A stretch of 64,000 nucleotides of DNA from Bradyrhizobium manausense (lineage in GTDB: Bacteria; Pseudomonadota; Alphaproteobacteria; Rhizobiales; Xanthobacteraceae): positions 124,001 to 188,000 of the forward strand of contig NZ_JAFCLG010000007.1 of NCBI RefSeq assembly GCF_018129685.1, written 5' to 3'. The notes beneath the pieces are model-generated. The model was not told where the DNA came from and did not search any database. It saw nothing but the letters and a program-made list of their open reading frames with translations. Below are positions 49,109-57,229 of the stretch, one piece after another. How positions within the stretch are numbered: the first letter of the stretch is position 1; each line of letters begins with the position of its first letter. The translations under genes were made by a program, and so were the position numbers.

Positions 49109-50481
49109 CCAACCGCATGCTTGCGGAGTTTGCGGACGTCGACAATCTGCCCCCGCAACTCATTGTCAAAAACAAAGGGGCTGTGTGAGACCGCAAGCAG
49201 CATTTTGCATCGCGCAGTATCCAAGATGTCCGGAAGAAAGGCCTTCTGCCATGGCACCGACAAGGACAATTCTGGCTCATCAATAAAAACCAGATAGCTC
49301 GGGTCGGTGGTCAACAACAAGTAAGCAAAGATAGACAGTATTTGCTTCTCGCCCGACGACAGGTCGTTTAGCTGAATTGGATTTTCGTGTAAGTCAAATA
49401 TGTTCAGATTGTAGTTGTTGTAGTTGATAATTTTGTTCGTAAAATATTTTTGGACGACCGTTGCGAATTGTACAAGCGGGGCCTCTTCATCCTTTAGATC
49501 AAGGTAGACTTGCAACATCTTCTCGACGAAAAATCCGAGGTACTGCATGTCCTTTGTTGGTTTGCCCACCGAACGTTTCTTTAGCTTGTCGATATCAGCG
49601 CGCAACCTTTGTTTGTCGTCCAAAGAAAGAAGCTGATTGTCTAACCGGTCGACGAACTCTCCAATAATGGTGGGTGGGATGTCCCGGATCGAGCCGATCG
49701 AGTAATCTTTGATGCGACCCTGTACCATGTCGCGAATATATTCTTGAGCAGCAGAATTTGATTTGTTCTTTGCTACCGTGTTGAGCTTGGCTGTAAATTC
49801 GGAAATCATTTTTCCGATGTCTTCCATGCCAAAGCTGACGATTTCTGCAAAGCTCTGCCCCTGTCGGGCGAACATCGAGCCTTCCACAGCGCGCGAACGC
49901 ATGCGCTCTTCAATGTCTGGCAGAATCGATTTGAGGTCTTTTTCGATTCTTCGATATGTGGGCAGGTAGAGCACCTTAGGCAATTTTATCTCAACTAGCT
50001 TCCGCTCGACATCAAGGAATGCCTCGTCAAAAAGGTCCTTCGTTTGTCGAACGATGTATTGGCGGAAAGGCACAAACTCTTCGATCGGAATATCGAGGAG
50101 ACCGGATACCAGCGCGATCTCGTTCGGCGTAAAATTAGCTCCGGAAAGGAACTGTCCTAAATAGGGCGTCTGAACCAGTCGCCCTAACAGCGACTGCACG
50201 CGCGGCGCTACCTTCGATAGCGACAGGGAATCTACGCTGAACAGATCTGCCCTCGAGATGGAAATTTCGCCGTTCTCAAGCAGCAGTGACAACTTCGAGA
50301 ATTTGTATTGAAGAAGTCGTGACCATTGTCTCGTTATGAAAAGGTAGAAAACGCTAAGTAAAGTGCTTTTGCCAGTGCCGTTAGGCCCAACGATAATTGT
50401 TGCGTCCGAATCGAGAGAGAGTTCATATGTGTCGTCACCGACTATTTTCTCTGCTCTAAATGCACGAAATTGATCAATCAT
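49105..50481 (-). CDS. ariA: PARIS sensor AriA-like ABC/SMC-type ATPase, 458 aa
   Basis: AAA_15/ABC-type ATPase. Walker A is VGPNGTGKST (residues 31-40), the ABC signature LSSGEKQ (374-380) and Walker B LVFIDEPELS (397-406), with the switch histidine in AVSHSP (433). The middle 200 residues are an insert of helical arms typical of SMC-like heads (KLKKRSVGKPTKDMQYLGFFVEKM). In PARIS, AriA forms a cage that binds AriB and senses phage proteins. The start MIDQFRAFRAEKIV fits the usual first strand; the longer TTG-start frame is rejected. Composition is strongly AT-biased: bases 49381-49440 have 17 G/C of 60. The upstream gap 50482-50855 holds no gene and is the likely promoter region. Confidence 0.83.
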   Translation of the reverse strand: MIDQFRAFRAEKIVGDDTYELSLDSDATIIVGPNGTGKSTLLSVFYLFITRQWSRLLQYKFSKLSLLLENGEISISRADLFSVDSLSLSKVAPRVQSLLGRLVQTPYLGQFLSGANFTPNEIALVSGLLDIPIEEFVPFRQYIVRQTKDLFDEAFLDVERKLVEIKLPKVLYLPTYRRIEKDLKSILPDIEERMRSRAVEGSMFARQGQSFAEIVSFGMEDIGKMISEFTAKLNTVAKNKSNSAAQEYIRDMVQGRIKDYSIGSIRDIPPTIIGEFVDRLDNQLLSLDDKQRLRADIDKLKKRSVGKPTKDMQYLGFFVEKMLQVYLDLKDEEAPLVQFATVVQKYFTNKIINYNNYNLNIFDLHENPIQLNDLSSGEKQILSIFAYLLLTTDPSYLVFIDEPELSLSVPWQKAFLPDILDTARCKMLLAVSHSPFVFDNELRGQIVDVRKLRKHAVG

Positions 50482-50855
50482 CAAAAGTACTCTGCGGCTC
50501 GGGAATTGGACTGCATTATCGTTCCTGCTACGTGGCCTCCCAGCTACCAAATTATTTCGCCCGCAAAGGGGCCTAATCGCCTGGGAGTAGTCTGACCCGC
50601 AAGCCGTCGGCGGATGGATTTCAGCTTACCTGAGAGAACGCGACTTGGAATACCCTTTGGCCCGTGAATCAACCAAAAGTCTAATCGCCATTAAGCGATC
50701 CGTCGAAGATTTACGTCAACCGATCTGTGGTCCAACGCGAGGCGTTCAATTGCGGGCAGTGCACTAAACTCGAGCGCGCGCAGACGCAGTCAAGCCGCTT
50801 CAAGCAGTACTATCACCGTTATTCAGCAATGCCCACCGAGCAGCGGGGGATCGCA

Positions 50856-51761
50856 TCACCCGCTCATGACCGACATCTCTCCCGTATCCAATCTGATCCG
50901 CACAGACGTGGCGGCGGGTCGCATTTCGCCAGCGACGGAGAATGGTTCGGCGAGCTGTGAGACGACGGTCCCGTCCCGCACCTCGAAGCTCCTGCTGTTC
51001 AAGGGCACACCGCGAAGCACGATAGTCTGGCCGTGTCCCGAGCCGATCCGCACGAGCCGCCCATCACCGGCGACGTCCAGCGTGACGCCGCCCGGGGCCA
51101 TCGTTTCCAGCACCGGGATGTAGGCTCCGCTCGCCGGGAGAAGGAAGCTCCAGGGTTCGATGTCGTTGCCGCGCCGGATCGTTGTGTGGGCTGGCAGCTT
51201 TAGCCCGAGCAGCTCGTGCGGCGCACCGAGCGTGAAGCGGTAGAGCGTACCGGCCTTGTCGAACAGAACGCCGCCGCAGCGGTCGTTCGCGTAGGGTCCG
51301 CCTTTGCATGGCAATCCGCTGATGATTTGATAGCCGTGGAGATCGCCGCCCCAATGCGTGACGTCATTGCCCTGTCTCTTCCACGGCTTGAGCGTTCCCG
51401 TGAGCCGCATGCCGAGGATCTCGGTCACGTGCGGCAGCTCGATCATCTCGACGATGGAATGCGCCTTGTCGGCGAACTGGATTTTGCTGCCGGCCGGTAA
51501 CGGCAAATCAGCGATGGTCTCGGCGATCTCGAGCGTGCGCCAGTATCTGGTTGCGTCGTAGCTCTGGTAAAGATAGAGGGCGCCGGCCGCGGGAAATGGC
51601 AATGTCAGCAAGGCGGCACAGGCGATCAATACAAACCGAAGTCCGCCCATCCAAGGCGAGCCGTACCAGGCGGCAAATGCCAGCGCGAGCGCCAGCGGTA
51701 TGGTCACGAACCAATTGCTGACGACGGCATATCCGAACAGAAGCGGCCATGGCAGGCGCAA
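50856..51761 (-). CDS. Hypothetical membrane-anchored protein, 301 aa
   Basis: Two or three N-terminal hydrophobic helices (LLFGYAVVSNWFVTIPLALALAFAAW and LRFVLIACAALLTLPFPAAGAL) are followed by a beta-rich, probably periplasmic part of about 230 residues. Within it are repeated small modules where strands alternate with polar turns (HVTEILGMRLTGTLKPWKRQGND, SFEVRDGTVVSQLAEPFSV). A CKGGPYANDRCGG pair of cysteines may form a disulfide. No family is recognised. It starts at 51761, just after the minus-strand repeat at 51793-51882. GC content is back to the chromosomal norm here, marking the right edge of the AT-rich insertion. Confidence 0.65.
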   Translation of the reverse strand: MRLPWPLLFGYAVVSNWFVTIPLALALAFAAWYGSPWMGGLRFVLIACAALLTLPFPAAGALYLYQSYDATRYWRTLEIAETIADLPLPAGSKIQFADKAHSIVEMIELPHVTEILGMRLTGTLKPWKRQGNDVTHWGGDLHGYQIISGLPCKGGPYANDRCGGVLFDKAGTLYRFTLGAPHELLGLKLPAHTTIRRGNDIEPWSFLLPASGAYIPVLETMAPGGVTLDVAGDGRLVRIGSGHGQTIVLRGVPLNSRSFEVRDGTVVSQLAEPFSVAGEMRPAATSVRIRLDTGEMSVMSG

Positions 51762-51792
51762 GATCGGTCTCCTTCGGTCAACGCGTCGTACA

Positions 51793-51882
51793 GTAGGGTG
51801 GGTTAGCCGAAGGCGTAACCCACCTCTTTAGTATCTGCAGCAGCAGAAGTGGTGGGTTACGCTCCGCTAACCCACCCTACGC
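51793..51882. repeat. Intergenic repeat, GTGGGTTACGC family (copy 2)
   Basis: GTAGGGTGGGTTAGCCGAAG GCGTAACCCACC and the inverse GTGGGTTACGCTCCGCTAACCCACCCTACG, the same units as in 28561-28672. Confidence 0.85.
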
Positions 51883-51971
51883 GCTGGCATTACGGTGACA
51901 GTGCACAAAATTCCCGACACAGCAGCGCGCGCTATCCTCAGGGCGAATTTCGCGCCCTGTCATCGCAGCTC

Positions 51972-53051
51972 CTAGCTCACCCTTCTCTTCCTCTGTCGCA
52001 CCATCCTCCTCCCCAAACCGAGCTGCCCCTTGAGCTGCTTCGTCGGCAGATCCTCCCCACTCACCCACTTCCCGAAATCAACATCCAGCATGTCCTCCTC
52101 GAGCGCGGCGGCATCGCCGCCGATGCCGATCAGGAGCCGTCGCTTGCCCGGCTCGGCGACGATTGTGTGCAGCGTCTGGGCGTTGCCGTAATTGTGGAAG
52201 GCCGGCGAGGTCGAGAGGTTCAGCGCGCTGAAGGTTTGTTCGGCGCTGAGCGCGCGCGCGGCCCAGCTTTCGAGCGGCGGCAGCCGGTCGATCGAGTGCG
52301 CGGCGCGGCGGTTAAGTCGCCTCAGTTGCGTCGACTGGAAATGGTTGGTGCAGGCGAGCCAGTCGCCGCGGCGCACCGCGACCGCGCCGGCCCCGGCCTC
52401 GACCACCGCCGCCGCGCCGCCGGCATCGAGCAGCGAATAATTGTAACTCATGGCGTGGGGCGTGCGGCGCAGAAAGGCGATGGCCTCCGACGTCGTCGCG
52501 CAGCTGTCGAGCACCCGCCTGATCAGCAACGTGCTGGTGAGGCCGGGCGATCGCGGTCGCGCCCGCACCAGATGCAGCCCGATGGACAGGCCGTGCTCGT
52601 TCATGCCGTCCAGGCGTCCCGTCAGCTGGTGGGTGCCGCCGATGCTGGCGTAGCTGCCGTGCACCTGGATCAGCGCAAAGCGCGCCTCGTAGCCGCGCGG
52701 CCAGAAATCATAGTTGCGGCCGTAGACGCCGCCGCTCATGACGGCCGAGCAGCCGCCCGTCGGCATCCGCAAGCCGTCATTGCCGAAATGAGCGACCGCG
52801 CGCTCCAGCGGGATACCGAGTCCTTCGGCGATCCCGACGATCTCCTCCCACAATGCCGGAGCATAGGTCCTGAACGCACGCTCCTCGGTGCGAACATCGA
52901 ACCACCATGGCAACCGCACAGTCTTCCGGCGGAGAAACGCCTTGCCCTTCAGCGTCGCCGCAAAGGCATCCGCCTGGGCGAGGCCAACCTCGTAAGGCGC
53001 GCCGCGGCACTGCACGAGATTGACGCGGAGCATTTTTGGAGCGGACGCCAT
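51972..53051 (-). CDS. Peptidase C45 / acyl-CoA:6-aminopenicillanic acid acyltransferase family, 359 aa
   Basis: Ntn-hydrolase fold. The nucleophile is C101 in MPTGGCSAVMSGGVYGRNYDFW, which in the family becomes N-terminal by autocleavage before Cys. GTHQLTGRLDGMNEHGLSIGLHLV and THHFQS-like ACTNHFQSTQ follow in the usual order. Substrates are unknown; family members act on penicillin-type amides or N-acyl compounds. There is no signal peptide, so a cytoplasmic enzyme is likely. The ATG at 53051 (MASAPKMLRV) was chosen, since the longer frame begins with residues of the upstream repeat-rich region. The C-terminus is basic (GRRMVRQRKRRVS). Confidence 0.82.
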   Translation of the reverse strand: MASAPKMLRVNLVQCRGAPYEVGLAQADAFAATLKGKAFLRRKTVRLPWWFDVRTEERAFRTYAPALWEEIVGIAEGLGIPLERAVAHFGNDGLRMPTGGCSAVMSGGVYGRNYDFWPRGYEARFALIQVHGSYASIGGTHQLTGRLDGMNEHGLSIGLHLVRARPRSPGLTSTLLIRRVLDSCATTSEAIAFLRRTPHAMSYNYSLLDAGGAAAVVEAGAGAVAVRRGDWLACTNHFQSTQLRRLNRRAAHSIDRLPPLESWAARALSAEQTFSALNLSTSPAFHNYGNAQTLHTIVAEPGKRRLLIGIGGDAAALEEDMLDVDFGKWVSGEDLPTKQLKGQLGLGRRMVRQRKRRVS

Positions 53052-53144
53052 CGTAATGCCCTGGGGAATCGCGCCCGCACTGTCCCATGGGGAAAAGCCG
53101 GGACGCAATCGCGTATGTTTCACGGGGATTTTCCACGGGCTTGC

Positions 53145-53312
53145 TCAGCCTCTCCCGCTTGCGGGAGAGGCCGACGCGCCCAGGCGATGCGAAGCATCGT
53201 CTTGCGCGGCGGGTGAGGGCTCTCGCCGCGCGGGGACATGGTCGGAAAATTTTCAACAACCCCAACGCGGAGACACCCTCTCCCCAACCCTCCCCCGCAA
53301 GCGGGGGAGGGA
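53145..53312. repeat. Intergenic palindromic repeat, CCTCTCC/GGAGAGG family (copy 9)
   Basis: CAGCCTCTCCCGCTTGCGGG AGAGGCCGACGCG at the left, a GATGCGAAGCATC hairpin, GGCGGGTGAGGGCTCTCGCC, and CCCTCCCCCGCAAGCGGGGGAGGG at the right. It takes up most of the gap 53052-53360. Confidence 0.85.
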
Positions 53313-53360
53313 GCCTAGTGCCGATGCCGCCGCATCGCTACAATCCAATGTCACCCTACG

Positions 53361-53762
53361 TCAGGCGACGATGGCCTTGATCAGCGCGGTGTCCGCGAAC
53401 TCGATCAGCTCGATGATCTTGCCATCCTGAAACCTGAAGAGGTCCAGCAGTTCGGTGGTGAAAACCTTCTTGTTGGGGCGGTAGCGGATGACAAGGCGGG
53501 AGCGGATGGCCGCATGATCGCCCTCGACCAGTTCGGTCAGGATCTCGCGCTGCTCGAAGGCGAAATGGGCCGTGAACTGACCGAAGGCTTCCAGCAGGAG
53601 CGCGTGCCCCTGAAAGCTGCCTGTCAGGTGCAGCGCTTTCCTGTCGCCGATCAGGTTGAACGTGCCTTCGGGATGAAACGCCGCCACCAGGCCTTCCAGG
53701 TCACCGGCCGCGCGCGCGGCGTAAGCGCGCGTGATGACGCCGAGCATGTCCTCGCGATCCAT
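53361..53762 (-). CDS. SnoaL/NTF2-like protein, 133 aa
   Basis: The NTF2-like cone: RAYAARAAGDLEGLVAAFHPEGTFNLIGDRKALHLTGSFQGHALLLEAF, then FEQREILTELVEGDHAAIRSRLVIRYRPNKKVFTTELLDLFRFQDGKIIELIEFADTALI. The latter shows the family's three long strands with a ketosteroid-isomerase-like pattern. No catalytic role is assignable. It starts at 53762; GGGAGG lies upstream. It may be co-transcribed with nothing else; the next gene upstream on this strand is the AEC transporter at 53927-54862. Confidence 0.78.
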   Translation of the reverse strand: MDREDMLGVITRAYAARAAGDLEGLVAAFHPEGTFNLIGDRKALHLTGSFQGHALLLEAFGQFTAHFAFEQREILTELVEGDHAAIRSRLVIRYRPNKKVFTTELLDLFRFQDGKIIELIEFADTALIKAIVA

Positions 53763-53926
53763 ATCAGCCTCCCCCTGATGTGTGTCGTCGCAGAATAGCT
53801 ACCTTTGCGTGCGAAGGCAAAGTCACGGCGCGGCTGACCGGCCGCGGCCATCACCATCGGTATTTCGGTGACGTCGCACCAAACCCCATGACGTCAGCCG
53901 ATGTCAGGTTCTCCAGCGCAGCGGTC

Positions 53927-54862
53927 CTACCTGACCACCATCACCACCACCGGCAGCGTCACCGCCGCCAGCAGCGTGCACAGCGCCACCGCGCCCGAGA
54001 CCGGGTTCACCATGCGCTGATACTGGACCGCGAAGATGTAGGCGTTCGCGCCGGTCGGCATCGCCGCGAACAGCACGACGACGCCGGTCACAACAGGCGG
54101 CAGGTTCAGCAGCTTTGCCATTGCGAACGCCACCGCCGGCATCGCCAGCAGCTTCAATGCGCTCATCGCGGCGACGCTTCCCATCTCGCCCTTTACCTCG
54201 AAGCGAAACAGGCTGATGCCGAGCGCGATCAGCGCGGCCGGCGAGCCCGCCTGCGCGAGCAGCTCGATCGTCTTGTCGACGACGGGGGTGAGGCCGAGCC
54301 CCGTGAAGCGCCAGATCACGCCGAAGCCGATTCCCAGCATCAGCGGGTTGCGCGCGAGATCGGTCAGGATGGGCCTGAGCACCGAGATCACCGAGCCCGT
54401 CCGCTTGCGGCTGACGAGCTCCATCTGCAGGATGCCGCAGAGCCAGAGCAGCGGCGTGTTCACCGACAGGATCAGCGACATCGGGCCTGCCGCCTCGTTG
54501 CCGAGCGCTGAGATCACCAGCGGAATGCCGAGCATGACGATGTTGCCGTAGACCGAGCCGATCGCGAACACGACGCCGTCCTCGCGATCCTCCCGCCGTT
54601 CTCGGATCAATGCCGAGATCGCCAGCGCCGCGATCCAGGTGATGGCGAGCGCGCCGTAATAGGCGCCCCACATCCTGTAAGGGCTGACGTCGGGGAATTC
54701 CGAGACGACGATGGTGCGAAACAGCAGCGCGGGGATCGCGATGCTGAAGGCGAATTCGGAGATGCCCTTGTGCGCGCCCTCGGAGACGAAGCGAAACAGC
54801 ACCGCCGCATAGCCGGCCGCGATCAGCGCAAACACCGGTGCGACGATCAACACGGTGGCCAT
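53927..54862 (-). CDS. AEC family (auxin efflux carrier) transporter, 311 aa
   Basis: An integral membrane protein with two five-helix halves: VLIVAPVFALIAAGYAAVLFRF and AFSIAIPALLFRTIVVSEF in the first, LARNPLMLGIGFGVIWRFTGLGL and VVLFAAMPTGANAYIFAVQYQ in the second. The last motif (A-MPTGANA) is the family signature. Bacterial AEC proteins carry malate, malonate or related acids or are uncharacterised. The ATG at 54862 (MATVLIVAPVF) follows GAGGGGGAGGACC. It is divergent from the exported-protein gene at 55291. Confidence 0.87.
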   Translation of the reverse strand: MATVLIVAPVFALIAAGYAAVLFRFVSEGAHKGISEFAFSIAIPALLFRTIVVSEFPDVSPYRMWGAYYGALAITWIAALAISALIRERREDREDGVVFAIGSVYGNIVMLGIPLVISALGNEAAGPMSLILSVNTPLLWLCGILQMELVSRKRTGSVISVLRPILTDLARNPLMLGIGFGVIWRFTGLGLTPVVDKTIELLAQAGSPAALIALGISLFRFEVKGEMGSVAAMSALKLLAMPAVAFAMAKLLNLPPVVTGVVVLFAAMPTGANAYIFAVQYQRMVNPVSGAVALCTLLAAVTLPVVVMVVR

Positions 54863-55135
54863 GCGGTCCTCCCCCTCACGGGGATTTCGGCCGACCACCC
54901 CACGCGCCTCTCGATCCTGCCATCATGCCGGTGTTTTGCCCGACGAGTCAAAGGAAAATTCGTAAAATCCGTAACTCTCGAAGATTCGTGAGATGGTTCA
55001 GCGGCCTGCTACTGTGCATGGGGTTGTTTTGGCGGCTTGGGGCGAGGGGGCTATCCCTCCCGCCGCTGTCATCCGCCGACCAGGCGGGGAGTCCAGTCCG
55101 CCGCGGCCTTCCGGGGGACGTCGGACAGTCACTGG

Positions 55136-55158
55136 GTCACCCGCTGAAAGCGGGTGAC
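55136..55158. repeat. Perfect hairpin GTCACCCGCT-GAA-AGCGGGTGAC
   Basis: A 10-bp perfect stem with a 3-base loop, inside a 428-base gene-free gap (54863-55290). It resembles a short Bradyrhizobium-type palindromic repeat; only one copy is seen in this window. No other feature is supported in the gap. Confidence 0.7.
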
Positions 55159-55290
55159 GACAGCGGGGCGCCCGCAACCGCCCTGGCTGTTGCCAAGACC
55201 GCACACGTCAGACCTTTCGTCCCCCGCCGCGTTGCCAACCAGCGCCGGTTCACCCACACTGCGCCACGATGAGACCTTCTGGGGGGATCG

Positions 55291-55692
55291 ATGCCGGTAT
55301 CTCGCGTCAAGACGTCCATGGCTGTTAAGTTGATAGCTGCCAGGTTCATGGCTGCTAGGTTCATGGCTGCTGCGACCTTTGGGCTGGCGCTCGCCGCCCT
55401 GGTGCAGCCGGGCGCTGGTCTTGCCTACACGCCCGAGGAGCAGCAGGCCTGCACGCCCGATGCGATGCGGCTGTGCGGCGAGTTCGTTCCGAACGTCGAC
55501 GCCATCACCGCCTGCATGATCCAGAAGAAGGCGCAACTGTCGCCGCCATGCGCGGTGTTCTTCCGCCGCGGACCGGAGCGGAGCGCCGGCGCACCGACCA
55601 GCATCGCGCCGAAAGCCAAGTCGTCGTCCAAGACCTCGTCCAAAACCGCGAAGAAGACGAAGCCGGCCAAGAAAAAGACCGACGACGGCTAG
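55291..55692 (+). CDS. Hypothetical exported protein with cysteine-rich core, 133 aa
   Basis: A long N-terminal signal region containing a duplicated RFMAARFMAA from the repeated bases AGGTTCATGGCTGCT, then ATFGLALAALVQPGAGLA. The mature part has CTPDAMRLC, ITACMIQKK and PPCAVFF, four cysteines in about 40 residues, likely two disulfides. The C-terminus is a Lys/Ser/Thr-rich basic tail (AKSSSKTSSKTAKKTKPAKKK), which could bind nucleic acid or the wall. Family unknown. It starts at 55291, where GGGGGG lies upstream. Confidence 0.7.
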   Translation: MPVSRVKTSMAVKLIAARFMAARFMAAATFGLALAALVQPGAGLAYTPEEQQACTPDAMRLCGEFVPNVDAITACMIQKKAQLSPPCAVFFRRGPERSAGAPTSIAPKAKSSSKTSSKTAKKTKPAKKKTDDG

Positions 55693-56101
55693 CTGACCCG
55701 CCTCCCGCGTTCCCGCCCTGAAACCTCGCCTCCGGCCCTTGCGTCCATTTGACTCAAGGGGCCATCAGCCACGCGACAGCCACCGGACTCGTTTTGTTCG
55801 CGCCTCGCGCGCGCCTGCCTGCAGCAATTGCCGACGTGCCTGATGAAAAAAGCGCCGCAACGATTTGCGCGGCGAGGTTGTGCCGCGAATTTATCCGCGT
55901 GAGTGCTTGAAAAGACGAACGATTGGCCGCGTGAACGGCAATTCATGACGGTTCATGTCTGTCGTCGCAAGGCAGTGTGACTCAAAAGCCAACACGTCTT
56001 GTTATTTCGTGGCTCCGACACAACTACCGATAAATTTTTCTTTCACGAATCAGCGCGGTGATTCATTTTCGCCGCCTGGGGTCAATCTGGAGGCCAGAGG
56101 T

Positions 56102-56779
56102 ATGAACGTTATTGTTTTTGCATCGCGTAAAGGCGGCTCGGGCAAGAGTACCCTGGCCGCGCATCTCGCCGCGCAGATCAAGGCGACCAAGCCTATTCTG
56201 CTCGTCGATGCGGATCCGCAAGGCTCGCTCACGCTGTGGCACAAGCTGCGTGGCACCAACGAACCGCCGATCAAGGCGGCGGTGAATTCGGTCAGCGGCA
56301 TCGTCTCCGCTGCCAAGCGCGACGGTTACGAGTGGGTGCTGATCGACACGCCGCCGAATCTGTCGGCCGTGGTCGACGACGCCATCAAGAACGCGACGAT
56401 GGTGGTCATCCCGGCACGCCCTGGCGTGTTCGACGTCAACGCGGTGCAGGAAACCATCCAGATGTGCCGCGCGGCGCGCAAGCCCTACGCGGTCGTGCTC
56501 AACGGCGCGCCGGCCCGCCGCGACGAATCCGAAAGCCCGATCGTCACCATCGCCCGCGAGGCGCTGGCCAAGTTCCGCGCTCCGGTGTGGGGCGGTCAGA
56601 TCACCAATCGTTCGGATTTGTTGATGGCGCTCAGTCACGGCGAAGGCGCGCGCGAGTATCAGGCCGAGAGCCGTGCGGCTCAGGAAATTGCAAGGCTGTG
56701 GGCAGCGATCGAGCGTTCAGTGAAAGCCATTCGCGGCACGGCGTCGGCTACAGGCGCAATGCACAAGCAGGCGGCATAA
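56102..56779 (+). CDS. ParA-family P-loop ATPase (orphan), 225 aa
   Basis: A deviant Walker A ATPase: VIVFASRKGGSGKSTLAAHLAAQI (KGGSGKST at residues 10-17), LLVDADPQGSLTLWH (Walker A' Asp) and WVLIDTPPN (Walker B). The C-terminal helices end in AIRGTASATGAMHKQAA. No ParB gene or parS-like repeat is adjacent. Orphan ParA proteins of this size position cargo such as chemoreceptors, carboxysomes or storage granules; it could also aid plasmid-like loci. The ATG at 56102 follows CTGGAGGCCAGAGG. The upstream gap 55693-56101 is AT-rich near the gene (TAAATTTTTCTTTC) and likely carries its promoter. Confidence 0.88.
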   Translation: MNVIVFASRKGGSGKSTLAAHLAAQIKATKPILLVDADPQGSLTLWHKLRGTNEPPIKAAVNSVSGIVSAAKRDGYEWVLIDTPPNLSAVVDDAIKNATMVVIPARPGVFDVNAVQETIQMCRAARKPYAVVLNGAPARRDESESPIVTIAREALAKFRAPVWGGQITNRSDLLMALSHGEGAREYQAESRAAQEIARLWAAIERSVKAIRGTASATGAMHKQAA

Positions 56780-56803
56780 TTCGTCAATCATTCCCCGGAC
56801 GAC

Positions 56804-56832
56804 AAACGCGCGGTGTCCCGCGCGTTTTGCGT
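56804..56832 (+). terminator. Rho-independent terminator after the ParA-type gene
   Basis: AAACGCGCGG-TGTC-CCGCGCGTTT makes a 10-bp perfect stem, followed by TGCGTTTTT. It lies 25 bases after the stop. Confidence 0.85.
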
Positions 56833-56845
56833 TTTTGCCGCCAGC

Positions 56846-56926
56846 CGTCATTCCGGGGGCGCGCAGCGCAACCCGGAATCTCGAGATTCCGGATTCGCCC
56901 TTCGGTCGATCCGGAATGACGGGTGA
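56846..56926. repeat. Intergenic repeat, CGTCATTCCGGGG family (copy 4)
   Basis: CGTCATTCCGGGGGCGCGCA...AACCCGGAATCTCGAGATTCCG, then TCCGGAATGACGGG at the right end, placed just after the terminator of the ParA-type gene. Confidence 0.85.
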
Positions 56927-56932
56927 CGGAAG

Positions 56933-57100
56933 TTACGCCACCATCAGCATGTAGAACACGATGACCGGCGACAGCGTCAGGATCACCGACCAGATGCCGA
57001 TGGCCCAGAGAATGTCTTCGGTTGAAAAGCCCTGCTGTCCGGCGTCGTCGATGCTTTGCGTGGCGCCGTAATACGGCACCATATCGTTCTGATTGTTCAA
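56933..57100 (-). CDS. Small membrane protein, about 55 aa
   Basis: The product has a polar N-terminus (NNQNDMVPYYGATQSIDDAGQQG) and a C-terminal hydrophobic helix, DILWAIGIWSVILTLSPVIVFYMLMVA. The start is uncertain: a TTG at 57100 has GGGGGCG at good spacing (chosen), an ATG at 57082 (MVPYYG) has little ribosome site, and the frame runs open to 57193. The family is unknown. It is the minus-strand partner of another small membrane gene at 57230. Confidence 0.45.
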   Translation of the reverse strand: MNNQNDMVPYYGATQSIDDAGQQGFSTEDILWAIGIWSVILTLSPVIVFYMLMVA

Positions 57101-57229
57101 GATCGCCCCCGCGATTTCTTCGCTTATGGGGACGAATGATACGCCGGATGTTTTAAGATTCCGGCCCGCGGGCCCGCTCGCATTTGAACGCAATCGCGAG
57201 CCCGCGATTAACCATGCATGCAGGCTTCG

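Noticed and set aside
48037..50855. Possible complete integrative element at the tRNA-His
   Set aside because: No integrase is present and no direct repeat of the tRNA 3' end (GTTCGAGCCCACCCAACTGT) was found to the right of the genes, so an intact element is not claimed.
50727..50960. Plus-strand frame of 77 codons near 50.8 kb
   Set aside because: It has no ribosome site, is rich in Gln and Arg, and overlaps the end of a better supported minus-strand gene.
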